NCBI RefSeq assembly: GCF_002994635.1
Contig: NZ_PVNL01000110.1
Coordinates: 1-64,000, forward strand
Direction of reading: 5' to 3'
DNA from: Enhygromyxa salina
GTDB taxonomy: Bacteria; Myxococcota_A; Polyangia; Nannocystales; Nannocystaceae
Length of the DNA stretch: 64,000 bases
Positions 39,523-48,567 of this stretch are shown in pieces. Every line of letters begins with the position of its first letter. Position 1 is the stretch's first letter. A program made the translations under genes and the position numbers. The notes beneath the pieces are model-generated. The model did not search any database. It was given only the letters and a program-made list of their open reading frames with translations, and was not told the origin of the DNA.

Positions 39523-41288
39523 GGCGTGGCCCCCAAGCCCGAGCTGGCCGCGGCGCCCGGCATGTCGACGCCGTCGACGAACACCCGATGCCACAGCTCG
39601 ATCGCCAGCAACATCCACAGCATCTCGCCACTGCGATCACGGCTGAACTGCTGCGGCGGCCCTTCCTCGTGGAGCAGCGACTCGACGAAGGTCGGCTGAA
39701 AGTAGCCGCGATCGCGGGCGCGCTGGCTGGTCAGGATGTCGCGGGTGTACTCGCGCAGGCGGGTCTTGCGAAACCAGTGGTTGAGCGGCACGCCCATCCC
39801 GGCCTTCTTGCGATAGACCACGGCGTAGGGCAGCAGCGAGTCGATGGCCTGCTTGAACGCGTACTTCTCGACGTCGCCGCGCCGCTTCGCGCCGGGCGGG
39901 ATCCGCATCGAGTACTCGGTCAGGCGCCGGTCGAACAGCGGCGACGCGCTGCGGACGGCGTTGCACGACAGCATCTTGTCGACCTTGACCAGGATGTTCT
40001 GCCCGCCTTTGAGCCGAATGTTGAGCTTCATCAGGCGGTTGAGAAACGACGCCGTGGACGGGTCGTCCAAGTACGGCGCGACCTGTTCACACAGCGCGTC
40101 CGTGCCCCCGGACGACTCGCGCAGCTCGGGCGTGCACAGGGCGTCGTAGTGGGCGTAGAACTTGTGATACGAGGCCAGGTAGGCGCGGTGACGGTCGTAG
40201 CCGCCGTAGGGCTTGTACCACTCACCCAAGATCATGAACTTGTTCTTGGGCCCGCCAAACAGCGGGTCGCCGCCCTCACCGTTGAACACGACTGAAGCCT
40301 CGGCCGCGGTCTGCTTGGCGAGGATGAAGTTCGGGACCGTGATGCAGTCGCACAGCGGATCGTCGAGGCGCCAGATGATCTCTGGCAGCAGATCGATGAA
40401 GTCGTCGGGCTCGACGTCGATGATCCGGTGCTCGACGCCGCAGTGCTCGGCGACGTGCCGAGCGTGGGCGAGCTCGTTGGGCTGCCCGTAGCCAAACCCG
40501 ACCGACAGACAGACTGGTGAGATCCCAGCCTCGGCCATGAGCGCGACCACGGCGCTCGAGTCGACGCCGCCCGACAAGAACGCGGCGACCCGGCGCCCGT
40601 CGGTGGGCATGCGGCGGGTGATCGCGTCGCGGCACAGCTGCGCGATGTGGGCGGCCCCGGCCTCGTCGGTCCACTCGGGATCGATGTCTTCGCGCGGCGA
40701 CCAGTACGACACGGGCGCGTCCGGGGCCTGGCCCGGGCGCAGGCGGACGTAGGATCCAGGCTCGAGCTCGCGGACGCCCTCGAACATGGTGTCGGGCCCG
40801 GGGATGAACGAGAACACCAGCACCGCGCTGAGCGACGCGAGGTTGGGGCGCACGGTTGAGCCCGCGCGGCGGTGCGGGAGCATGGCCTTGACCTCGGTCG
40901 CGAACAGGGTCGTGCCGTCGCCGAGATCTGAGTAGTAGAGCGGTCGCTCGCCGAGCGCGTCGCGGACCAGGATGCACCCCTCGCCGTCTTCGGCCGCGAG
41001 CCCGAACGCGCCGTCGAGCTTGGTGATCGCCGCCGTGCCCTCGCGCGCGAGCAGCTCGGCGACCACGTCCGCGTCGTCGACGTTGGCCGCGTCGGGCAGC
41101 GCCAGCGCGACCGCCAGCTCGAGCCGGTTGAACAGCGAGCCACCCAGCACGCAGCGCACCGAGCCGTCCTGGCTGACGCCGACGCCCTTGGCGTGGGGAC
41201 GATCAGCGTTCCACAGCTGGCCCATGCCGCCGTGACGCCCCCGAGAGTGGGCCGAGCTCGGTCCGCGGTGCTCCAGCACCCGGGCCAT
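39519..41288 (-). CDS. Asparagine-synthetase-like protein 3, Cys2 absent
   Basis: An AsnB homologue of 589 residues from the ATG at 41288. The frame continues upstream in family register: LTAIFGYVGEGEPALLDA precedes the ATG, starting with a CTG at 41342-41340, so a CTG start (607 residues) is likely. Aligned with MCGIFGYVG, Cys2 is Thr. Conserved elements are LEHRGPSS, FLSGGVDSSAVVALM, FNGEGGDPLFGGPKN, AVRSASPLFDRRLTE and RKKAGMGVPLNHW. It most resembles AsnB-like 1 in the synthetase domain. It lies 88 bases after rocD, and its stop overlaps the next ATG. Confidence 0.8.
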   Translation of the reverse strand: MARVLEHRGPSSAHSRGRHGGMGQLWNADRPHAKGVGVSQDGSVRCVLGGSLFNRLELAVALALPDAANVDDADVVAELLAREGTAAITKLDGAFGLAAEDGEGCILVRDALGERPLYYSDLGDGTTLFATEVKAMLPHRRAGSTVRPNLASLSAVLVFSFIPGPDTMFEGVRELEPGSYVRLRPGQAPDAPVSYWSPREDIDPEWTDEAGAAHIAQLCRDAITRRMPTDGRRVAAFLSGGVDSSAVVALMAEAGISPVCLSVGFGYGQPNELAHARHVAEHCGVEHRIIDVEPDDFIDLLPEIIWRLDDPLCDCITVPNFILAKQTAAEASVVFNGEGGDPLFGGPKNKFMILGEWYKPYGGYDRHRAYLASYHKFYAHYDALCTPELRESSGGTDALCEQVAPYLDDPSTASFLNRLMKLNIRLKGGQNILVKVDKMLSCNAVRSASPLFDRRLTEYSMRIPPGAKRRGDVEKYAFKQAIDSLLPYAVVYRKKAGMGVPLNHWFRKTRLREYTRDILTSQRARDRGYFQPTFVESLLHEEGPPQQFSRDRSGEMLWMLLAIELWHRVFVDGVDMPGAAASSGLGATP

Positions 41289-41429
41289 CGCATCCAGCAG
41301 CGCGGGCTCGCCCTCGCCGACGTATCCGAATATCGCGGTCAGAGCGGGGAGGATATCCGAGGAATTGTGGGGCCGTCGAGGGTGTGGGCGACTCGCGCGT
41401 GTGTTTGCACCACACGGCTCGCGCCGGGC

Positions 41430-42653
41430 TCAGGCCGTGCCCAGCACTTCGCGCAGCTGAACCAGCGCCCACTCGAGATCGGCCCGCTCGACCACCAGCG
41501 GGGGCGCGAGCCGGATCGTGTGCTGATGGGTCTCTTTGCACAGGACCCCGCGCTGCTCGAGCGCCTCACAGAACTTGCGCGCGCCGCCGGCTTCGGGGTG
41601 CAGCTCGATCCCGTACCACAAGCCGATCCCGCGCAGCTCCTTGATATGCGGCGACGCCATGTCGTCGAGCTGTGCCTTCATCCACGCGCCGAGCTCGGCC
41701 GAGCGCTCGACCAGCTTCTCGTCGACGAGCACGTCGAGCGCCGCGTTGGCGACCGCGCACGCGATCGGGTTGCCGCCGAAGGTCGAGCCGTGGGAGCCGG
41801 GCGTGAACACCTTCATGACCCGATCATCGGCGAGGAACGCCGAGACCGGATACAGGCCACCCGACAGCGCCTTGCCGATCGTGACGGCGTCAGCCCGCAC
41901 GCCCGCGAGGGTGTGGGCGAACAGCGAGCCGCAGCGGCCCAGGCCCGACTGGATCTCGTCGCAGATCAGCAGCGCGTCGTGCTTGTCACACAGCGCGCGC
42001 AGGCCCGGCAGGTAGTCCTTGGGCGGGATGATGATCCCACCCTCGCCCTGCACTGGCTCGACGAGCACCGCGACCACGTGCTCGTCGAACGCGGCCGTGG
42101 CCGCGGCCAGATCCCCATAGGCCACGACCTCGAAGCCGGGCGTGAACGGGCCGTAGTTGTCGCGCGCCCCGGGGTCCGTCGACATCCCGACGATCGTCGT
42201 CGTGCGGCCGTGAAAATTGCCCTCGCACACGATGATCTTGGCCGTGTTCGCGGGCACGCCCTTGACCTCATAGCCCCACTTGCGCGCCGCCTTGATCGCG
42301 GTCTCGACCGCCTCGGCGCCGCTGTTCATCATCAGGACCCGCTCGTAGCCGCTGAGCTCGCTGAGCTTCTTGCAAAACGGGCCAAACTTGTCGTTGCGAA
42401 ACGCCCGCGAGGTCAGCCCCAGCAGCTTGGCCTGCTCGACCAGCGCCGCGATGATCCGCGGGTGGTTGTGACCCTGGTTGACCGCCGAGTAGGCCGCGAG
42501 GCAGTCGAGGTAGCGCTTGCCCGCCACGTCCCACACCCACGGTCCCTCGCCGCGCGTCAGCACGACATCGAGCGGGTGGTAGTTGTGAGCGGCGTAGCGC
42601 TCCTCGAGGGCGATCAGATCGGTGGCGGCGGCGGAGACGGGCGCGTTCATCAC
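41430..42653 (-). CDS. rocD: Ornithine--oxo-acid aminotransferase-like (class III)
   Basis: A 407-residue PLP enzyme of the ornithine aminotransferase group. It shows YLDCLAAYSAVNQGHNHPRI, MNSGAEAVETAIKAARKWG, VEPVQGEGGIIIP, LLICDEIQSGLGRCG, and the PLP lysine in AVTIGKALSGGLYPVSAFLA, followed by HGSTFGGNPIACAVA. It would convert ornithine and 2-oxoglutarate to glutamate semialdehyde and glutamate, or act on a related diamine in the pathway. It is first in the minus-strand run; ATG at 42653 (or 42650). A role in supplying the amine or aldehyde building block is inferred from context. Confidence 0.85.
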   Translation of the reverse strand: MMNAPVSAAATDLIALEERYAAHNYHPLDVVLTRGEGPWVWDVAGKRYLDCLAAYSAVNQGHNHPRIIAALVEQAKLLGLTSRAFRNDKFGPFCKKLSELSGYERVLMMNSGAEAVETAIKAARKWGYEVKGVPANTAKIIVCEGNFHGRTTTIVGMSTDPGARDNYGPFTPGFEVVAYGDLAAATAAFDEHVVAVLVEPVQGEGGIIIPPKDYLPGLRALCDKHDALLICDEIQSGLGRCGSLFAHTLAGVRADAVTIGKALSGGLYPVSAFLADDRVMKVFTPGSHGSTFGGNPIACAVANAALDVLVDEKLVERSAELGAWMKAQLDDMASPHIKELRGIGLWYGIELHPEAGGARKFCEALEQRGVLCKETHQHTIRLAPPLVVERADLEWALVQLREVLGTA

Positions 42654-42977
42654 TGCGGCATCATTGCGTTAGTCCGCGAGTCTGGAAAGCCCAGGGGCGA
42701 GCGTGAGTCACGCAGAATGACTCTGATGCCACGCGATGCGCGCAGATGCGTCTGCACACGAGATCCCTGGCCTGCGCACCACCTTGCTGGCTCATGATGG
42801 CTCGCCGTGTGTTGCCTCGAGTGAGTGGGAGTCGAGCGTTAGCGACGGCAACGTGTGTGCGCCACGTTTGGCGACGGCGACTGAGCGGCACAGTCACGAA
42901 GCTCGACGAAGCTCGCCTCCCGTCGAGTCTTGGGGCCGTTGGACTCGAGGGGAGGCGAGCTTGTGCTCACGCGGGGA
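42654..42977. promoter_or_regulatory. Likely promoter region of the synthetase run, with two inverted repeats
   Basis: A 324-base gap before rocD. It contains GAGTCA/TGACTC (42705-42710 and 42718-42723), a 6-bp inverted repeat with a 7-base centre 52-70 bases upstream of the rocD start, and the large hairpin described separately. The smaller repeat is well placed for an operator. No obvious promoter hexamers were picked out. Confidence 0.4.
42908..42961 (-). terminator. Strong hairpin downstream of the Cys-rich lipoprotein gene
   Basis: AAGCTCGCCTCCC (42908-42920) is the exact reverse complement of GGGAGGCGAGCTT (42949-42961). Inside it, CGAGTC (42923-42928) pairs with GACTCG (42941-42946). 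The stem has 13 + 6 bp with a small internal loop. It begins 17 bases after the lipoprotein stop (minus strand). There is no T-run, so it may need Rho or act as a 3' processing/stability element. It marks the boundary between that gene and the synthetase run. Confidence 0.6.
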
Positions 42978-44276
<1,299 letters not shown>

Positions 44277-44800
44277 TTGGGGGGCTGGTGGGAATGTGTG
44301 GAATGCGAATGTGTCGCTATGTTTCCTGGATTAGTGTGACAGTTTCATAGCGTACGGGAATGCTGATGCTGTGGTCAATCAGTTTCCTGGGTTGGGGGGT
44401 GGGTAGGAATCAACGAATCGATTGGGGTGGTATCATCGTTAGAGCAGTGGGACGACGCGCGTGAGGTGATGCGCGCAGAGCGAGGGGATATCAGATTTGT
44501 TGCGTGAGACACGCGAGGCGGCGGGCCGCGAGAAGGGACCGAACAGGACTCCGCCACCGACTGCGAGGAGACTTTGCAAGGCGCCGCAGAAACTCTGCAA
44601 ACGTCGCGTTCGCGGGCCGACATCGAACCACTACCACATCGACGCCACGGACCCGCGTGGCGAGTTCGTCGCGTGGAAGCAGCTGTTCAACAGCACGCTT
44701 GCCCGCGCTGTGAACGCGGAGCGCGGGCGGTCCGGTTGAGACGAGAGTGGGCGCGAAATCGCGAGCTTGTGTTCGGCACTTCCAGAAAGTATCGAAACTC
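44277..44800. other. 524-base region between divergent lipoprotein and regulator genes
   Basis: The part next to the lipoprotein is relatively AT-rich and carries GTTTCCTGG twice (44321-44329 and 44382-44390), 61 bases apart. The rest has arginine-rich frames on both strands without family resemblance. A candidate operator half-site ends 9 bases before the regulator start (44778-44792). No RNA gene was recognised. Confidence 0.35.
44778..44792. promoter_or_regulatory. Candidate operator before the GbsR-like regulator
   Basis: ACTTCCAGAAAGTAT is a near-palindrome (ACTTyC/GrAAGT) directly upstream of the regulator ATG. Eleven of 13 positions of TTCCAGAAAGTAT (44780-44792) recur in TTTCTGAAAGTAT (45359-45371) before the next gene, consistent with one protein binding both and autoregulating. 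Confidence 0.4.
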
Positions 44801-45328
44801 ATGAACCAAGAACCCACCAGCGACCCCCTCGAGGACGCCCGCCAAACTTTCGTGCGCAGCTGGGGCGCGCTCGGCAGCAGCTGGGGGGTCAGCCGCACGA
44901 TGGCCATGGTCCACGCGCTCCTACTCGTCACCGACCCCCCCCTCTCAACTGACGACGTCATGGCCGAGCTCGGCGCCAGCCGAGGCAACGCCAACATGAA
45001 CCTGCGCGAGCTAGTTGGCTGGGGCCTGGTCCGGCGAGTCGTTGTCGAGGGCGAGCGCCGCGAGTACTTCGAGGCAGAAAAGGACGTATGGACGATGTTC
45101 TGCACGATCGCCCGCGAGCGAAAGCGCCGCGAGATCGAGCCCGCCCTCGCGTTGCTCGAAGCCTGCCTCGCCACCACCAAGGGCCTACGCAGCGGCAAGG
45201 CCAAGGCGTTCCACAAGCAGCTGAGCGAGCTCGCGCAGTTCGTCGGGACCGCGAACGCGGTCCTCGAGCGCATCTCCGCCTCGGAGCAGAGCAAGGTGAT
45301 CCCGGCGATCCTCAAGTGGCTGAAGTGA
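44801..45328 (+). CDS. GbsR/MarR-type transcriptional regulator
   Basis: A 175-residue winged-helix regulator. The DNA-binding segment WGVSRTMAMVHALLLVTDPP, DDVMAELGASRGNANMNLREL and WGLVRRVVVEGERREYFEAE matches the GbsR branch of the MarR superfamily. The rest is a helical dimerisation/effector region (RKRREIEPALALLEACL). The ATG at 44801 gives the normal family length; upstream in-frame codons are not conserved-looking. It probably controls the membrane-protein gene that follows 91 bases later and itself, through the shared site described. Confidence 0.82.
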   Translation: MNQEPTSDPLEDARQTFVRSWGALGSSWGVSRTMAMVHALLLVTDPPLSTDDVMAELGASRGNANMNLRELVGWGLVRRVVVEGERREYFEAEKDVWTMFCTIARERKRREIEPALALLEACLATTKGLRSGKAKAFHKQLSELAQFVGTANAVLERISASEQSKVIPAILKWLK

Positions 45329-45342
45329 GCTCCAAAATTCCT

Positions 45343-45371
45343 CTTGAACTTTCAAGAATTTCTGAAAGTAT
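45343..45371. promoter_or_regulatory. Overlapping inverted repeats before the membrane-protein gene
   Basis: ACTTTCA (45348-45354) and TGAAAGT (45363-45369) form a perfect 7-bp inverted repeat with an 8-base centre. It overlaps CTTGAA-CT-TTCAAG (45343-45356), another perfect palindrome. The element lies about 50 bases upstream of the ATG at 45420 and shares TTTCTGAAAGTAT with the site before the regulator. Likely operator; a weak hairpin for the regulator mRNA is the alternative. Confidence 0.5.
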
Positions 45372-45419
45372 GTGAACAACGGCGCCGGCCGGGCGTCTCG
45401 ATCGCCACGAGGAACCAAC

Positions 45420-46055
45420 ATGGAACCCTTCATCGTCGTCGCTCTGTTCATCTTCGGTGGTCTGTTTACCTACACAGTCTGTGAGCGCAGGCACCAGCGC
45501 CGCTGGGTCCGCATCGAGCGGCGGGAGATCGAGTCACACGAGGGTCCATTCCGCCAGGCTGCCGGGACGGTGCCCACCCGCGACGTCATGGTCCAGCAGC
45601 GGGCGCCCAAGTTGATCCGTCGAACCGCGCTGTGGTCGATCTACATGGGCCAGATGGCCGTGCCTGGCGGGCTGCTCGGCCTGTTCGGCCTGCTCGCCGC
45701 AGGGATCGGCCTGGTCTCGATCCCCGGCATGTTCCTCGCGGTTGGGATCTGGCGGATCGGGTACGCGCTGCTGCGTCGGGACCCGACCGCCGAGACCAAG
45801 GCCCGCGAGCTGTACAAATTTGCGGTCGGGTTGAACATCATCGGGGTCGCGGTCGCGTTGTTCCTGGTGCTCGTGTTTGGCGCAGAACTACTCCCAGTCG
45901 CAATCGTGCTGGTCGTCTACGGGGCCATCTCATTCGCACACGCGGCCGCCCTGAATCGCTGCGCCAATCTGCTGGCCGAGGACCGTCGCCTCCGCGCCCT
46001 CCATGACCAAGGCGCCTACACCCCTCGCGCCCAAGATTTCCAGGCAGCGGCGTAG
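45420..46055 (+). CDS. Membrane protein, unknown
   Basis: A 211-residue protein with an N-terminal transmembrane segment (FIVVALFIFGGLFTYTV), a basic cytoplasmic loop, two further hydrophobic segments (VPGGLLGLFGLLAAGIGLV and SIPGMFLAVGIW) and two near the C-terminus (LNIIGVAVALFLVLVFGA, LPVAIVLVVYGAISFA). A GAGGAA Shine-Dalgarno precedes the ATG at 45420. It follows the GbsR-like gene and the inverted repeats, so it is probably the regulated target. No family recognised; GbsR relatives often control osmolyte transport, but no transporter signature is seen here. Confidence 0.72.
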   Translation: MEPFIVVALFIFGGLFTYTVCERRHQRRWVRIERREIESHEGPFRQAAGTVPTRDVMVQQRAPKLIRRTALWSIYMGQMAVPGGLLGLFGLLAAGIGLVSIPGMFLAVGIWRIGYALLRRDPTAETKARELYKFAVGLNIIGVAVALFLVLVFGAELLPVAIVLVVYGAISFAHAAALNRCANLLAEDRRLRALHDQGAYTPRAQDFQAAA

Positions 46056-46088
46056 ATCCAACGACCAAGAACGGAGTTTGCCCGCACG

Positions 46089-46173
46089 GCCAGCTACCCG
46101 AGTTGGGATCTGTCGGACACCGTGCCGGAGCGGACGCCCGCTATTGCACGGTCACGAGCACGGGCTCGGAGAT
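46089..46173. repeat. Direct repeat copy A, remnant of a lipoprotein 3' end
   Basis: 85 bases align without gaps to 47506-47590 with about 8 mismatches, five of them clustered near the left end. Read on the minus strand, copy A encodes RYISEPVLVTVQ and a stop, against PYISEAVLVTVQ and a stop at the end of the intact lipoprotein gene. It is therefore a duplicated gene end, lacking the rest of the gene. The two copies flank the nuclease gene. Confidence 0.75.
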
Positions 46174-46383
46174 GTAACGGGCGCGAAGTCGCGGCTCTTG
46201 CGCGCTGCCGAGCCGCCTCACGCTTCTCACCGACGCTCGTTCCCGCGAAGACCCTCAGTCCGGTTTCCCTCCGTCCCCGGTTTCCTCGCGTCGGCACTTC
46301 GAGCCCCGGGGCCGCGCGCCTTCGCGTGGGCCAAATGCCTACAGGACGGGGACTCTTGCCGAACCTTAGCGAGCACTTGCGGT

Positions 46384-46404
46384 GGTTCGCGTAACTCGCG
46401 AACC
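46384..46404. promoter_or_regulatory. Perfect inverted repeat directly before the nuclease start
   Basis: GGTTCGCG (46384-46391) and CGCGAACC (46397-46404) are exact reverse complements around TAACT. The element ends 6 bases before the ATG at 46411, where it would mask the ribosome-binding site as an RNA hairpin or act as an operator. This fits tight control of a potentially toxic nuclease. Confidence 0.55.
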
Positions 46405-46410
46405 AATGGC

Positions 46411-47433
46411 ATGAGCGACGCCCAGGCTCCGAGTTCGTTGTGTGATGCCGACGGAAACCGGCTTAGCGCCCAGTTCTCGATCGTGCCTGACGAGGACGGT
46501 CAGTTTTCGCTCCTGTTCGAGAGCGCGGGCGGTCCCAAACGCAACCGTGACTATGGCGAGGCGCTGGGGATCGCGCTCGAGCGTCTCGGGCGCGCGCACG
46601 CAACCCTGACAAGGATCGAAGTAGTTTCGCGCGAGGCGCTGGCGCGACCGCTGAACGAGCGGACCGTTGAGCCCGAGGGCTACAAGCTCCCTCTCGCGCT
46701 GATGGGGGTCGAGGACTACTTGGACCTGCGCAAGAAGATCGGCGCGGGGGTGGCGAAGACAGCGCAGCGACGCGTGGCCAAGAAGAGTTCGAGCGGCAAC
46801 AGTCAGAAGCGACTACGACTGGTGTTGCGCTTCAAGCCTGAGCTCACACCGGAAATCCAAGCTTTGGTGAGGGTTATTGAACGCGCGCCCAAATATGACA
46901 CACAGCCGCTTCTGACCTCGACCAGTCAGGACGCGGCGCGCACTGGAACGAAGCGCGCGAGCGCGTCGAACGGGCAGGGCTTCGAGCAAGACGTGCAGAC
47001 CAAGCTGGCGGTCGAGGAGTACGCGATGCGCCAAGCCGAGAAGCACTACGCGCAGTTGGGTTGGCAGGCGCATCGTCGAGACAAGGAGAAGGGGCTCGGA
47101 TATGACATCGAGTTCACCAAGGACAAGCAGCGGCTGTGTGTCGAGGTCAAGGGCACCCGCACGGCCGGCGCGCGAGTCATTGTGACCTCCAACGAAGTCG
47201 AGCAGGCCCACGCCGAGTCCGAGAGGTCGGTGTTGTTCGTAGTCGCCGATATCAAGGTGTCGGAGGGTCTTATCTGCAGTGGCGGGCAGGTCTCGCTGTA
47301 CGAGCGCTGGGATCCCAAGGCGCGCGAGAAGCTCTTGATGGTCAAAGACTATTGGTACGAGCTGCCGAAAGAGGGTGGGATGCACTACGCGATCGGGTCG
47401 GAGTCAAAATCGGGAGATCAAGGCGGATCGTGA
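46411..47433 (+). CDS. DUF3883-type restriction-like nuclease
   Basis: A 340-residue protein. The C-terminal part (about 205-310) is a DUF3883/NOV-type PD-(D/E)xK nuclease domain: VEEYAMRQAEKHYAQLGWQA, GLGYDIEFTKD with the motif II Asp, and LCVEVKGTRTAG with ExK. The N-terminal 130 residues contain FESAGGPKRNRDYGEALGIA and a Glu/Arg-rich block, similar to N-terminal heads of McrA-like and HNH restriction proteins. A basic linker (RRVAKKSSSGNSQKRLRL) may bind DNA. A type IV-like restriction or defence role is inferred. No methylase is adjacent. The gene sits between 85-bp direct repeats. Confidence 0.7.
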   Translation: MSDAQAPSSLCDADGNRLSAQFSIVPDEDGQFSLLFESAGGPKRNRDYGEALGIALERLGRAHATLTRIEVVSREALARPLNERTVEPEGYKLPLALMGVEDYLDLRKKIGAGVAKTAQRRVAKKSSSGNSQKRLRLVLRFKPELTPEIQALVRVIERAPKYDTQPLLTSTSQDAARTGTKRASASNGQGFEQDVQTKLAVEEYAMRQAEKHYAQLGWQAHRRDKEKGLGYDIEFTKDKQRLCVEVKGTRTAGARVIVTSNEVEQAHAESERSVLFVVADIKVSEGLICSGGQVSLYERWDPKAREKLLMVKDYWYELPKEGGMHYAIGSESKSGDQGGS

Positions 47434-47505
47434 GCGTGGGAACGCTGAGCTGGACGCCACCTTCAAGAGTCGTTTCGGCGCCAGTCCGGGCCCCGACCGG
47501 CCCTT

Positions 47506-47590
47506 GCCAGCTACCCGATCTGGTGCCTGTCGGACACCGTGCCGGAGCGGACACCCGCTATTGCACGGTCACGAGCACAGCCTCGGAGAT
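47506..47590. repeat. Direct repeat copy B, at the 3' end of the intact lipoprotein gene
   Basis: The partner of 46089-46173 (about 77 of 85 positions identical by eye). It spans the last 11 codons and stop of the lipoprotein gene at 47558 plus about 52 bases beyond it. Because it includes native coding sequence, this copy is probably the original and copy A the duplicate. Confidence 0.75.
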
Positions 47591-47950
47591 ATACGGCTCG
47601 GTGTCGACGTGTGCCCACGCGACGACCGTCCAGGTGCCGGGCTCGGGCAGCAGCAGTTCGGTCTCGTAGCTGCCGCCCATCTCGCTCGCGATGGCGCTCG
47701 CGTCGTCGTCGCCATCGAGCCCGCAGTCCTCGACCATGCCTTTGCACGCCCGCAGCTCGCAGATGTGAACGTCGCCCTCGGTCTCGACCGTCCACGCGGC
47801 CGCGATCGCGTCGTCCACGGTCGTGGTCTCGGTGGGTGTCGTCTCCCACATGATCGACGCCAGCGGCTCGGGCTCGGGTTGGTCCGCCTCGGTGCACGAG
47901 ACCAAACACGTCAGCACGGTGACGAGCCACGCCTGGTAACTGCGGTTCAT
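47558..47950 (-). CDS. Small lipoprotein, unknown
   Basis: A 130-residue lipoprotein with signal AWLVTVLTCLVSC (lipobox LVSC). Then a short Glu/Pro stretch and a beta-sandwich-like domain with VETEGDVHICELRACKGMVE and PEPGTWTVVAWAHVDTEPY, recalling pre-peptidase C-terminal or bacterial Ig-like folds. ATG overlaps the stop of the haem lipoprotein (ATGA), so the two are co-translated. The 3' end is duplicated upstream of the nuclease gene. No specific function recognised. Confidence 0.72.
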   Translation of the reverse strand: MNRSYQAWLVTVLTCLVSCTEADQPEPEPLASIMWETTPTETTTVDDAIAAAWTVETEGDVHICELRACKGMVEDCGLDGDDDASAIASEMGGSYETELLLPEPGTWTVVAWAHVDTEPYISEAVLVTVQ

Positions 47951-48366
47951 GGCGCGAGTTCGCATGCCAGCCAGGCGCCAAGCATCTCGCGCTCGGCGTG
48001 GGACGGCGCGGGTCCAGAGGGGGGCATGAGCTCGTTTGTCGCGTCGGGTCCGGCCGCCGCGTACTGGTCGACGTGACCAGCGACCGCCAGGATCCCGGCG
48101 AGGCTGTCAAAGTCATGGCCGTCGGGAGCCCCGTTGCGTGCGGGGCCCGTCAGCGTGCTGCTGTGGCAGCCCGTGCAGTAGCTCTGCATGAACGGCGCGG
48201 CGAACTCTTCGTAGGTGAGGCTCGCGTCACACTCGGCGCCGGACGGCTCGCCACCATGTTCGCCGTGGGTTTCGCCGTGTTCTTCGTGGTGTTCCTCGTG
48301 GCCGTGTTCGTCGCCCCCATCACAGGCAGCGAAGACCAGGGAGAGCGAAACCAGGAGCTTCTTCAT
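47947..48366 (-). CDS. His-rich c-type cytochrome lipoprotein
   Basis: A 139-residue lipoprotein with signal MKKLLVSLSLVFAAC. A His/Glu/Gly-rich stretch (HGHEEHHEEHGETHGEHGG, residues about 21-39) could bind metal. A small cytochrome c domain has the haem motif CTGCH in PFMQSYCTGCHSSTL and a likely axial Met in NELMPPSGPAPS. It would carry one covalent haem on the outer face of a membrane. It is coupled to the following small lipoprotein. Possible role in electron transfer or metal handling; the partner is unknown. Confidence 0.8.
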   Translation of the reverse strand: MKKLLVSLSLVFAACDGGDEHGHEEHHEEHGETHGEHGGEPSGAECDASLTYEEFAAPFMQSYCTGCHSSTLTGPARNGAPDGHDFDSLAGILAVAGHVDQYAAAGPDATNELMPPSGPAPSHAEREMLGAWLACELAP

Positions 48367-48567
48367 GATCGCAATTCTCCCCCAGCGGGGCTGCGACCCG
48401 CTGCCGCGCGGCAGTTTGTCGCAGGCTGGCCGCCGTTGAGGCTGCTGAAAGCCGCGCGCAGGTTCGCGAGCCGACGAGCTGCGAGCGGTACGCGATCAAG
48501 CCCAAGTCGGCCGCGCCCAGCGAGGCGCATGAGCATCGCCCAGCGCCAAGCCAGCGCGATCACCCGA

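Larger units (their letters stand above)
46056..46410. other. 355-base region holding repeat copy A and the nuclease promoter
   Basis: It contains the first 85-bp direct repeat (46089-46173) and, right before the nuclease start, a perfect inverted repeat (46384-46404). Between them the sequence is GC-rich without a recognisable gene. Confidence 0.5.

Noticed and set aside
41193..42797. A 534-codon plus-strand frame opposite rocD
   Set aside because: rocD on the minus strand has all aminotransferase motifs; the opposite frame has none.
44497..44739. An 80-codon plus-strand frame before the regulator
   Set aside because: Arginine-rich start with no ribosome-binding site or motif; it probably reflects base composition.
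46411..47590. An insertion sequence or integron cassette
   Set aside because: No transposase or integrase and no terminal inverted repeats. The flanking direct repeats are parts of a host gene.
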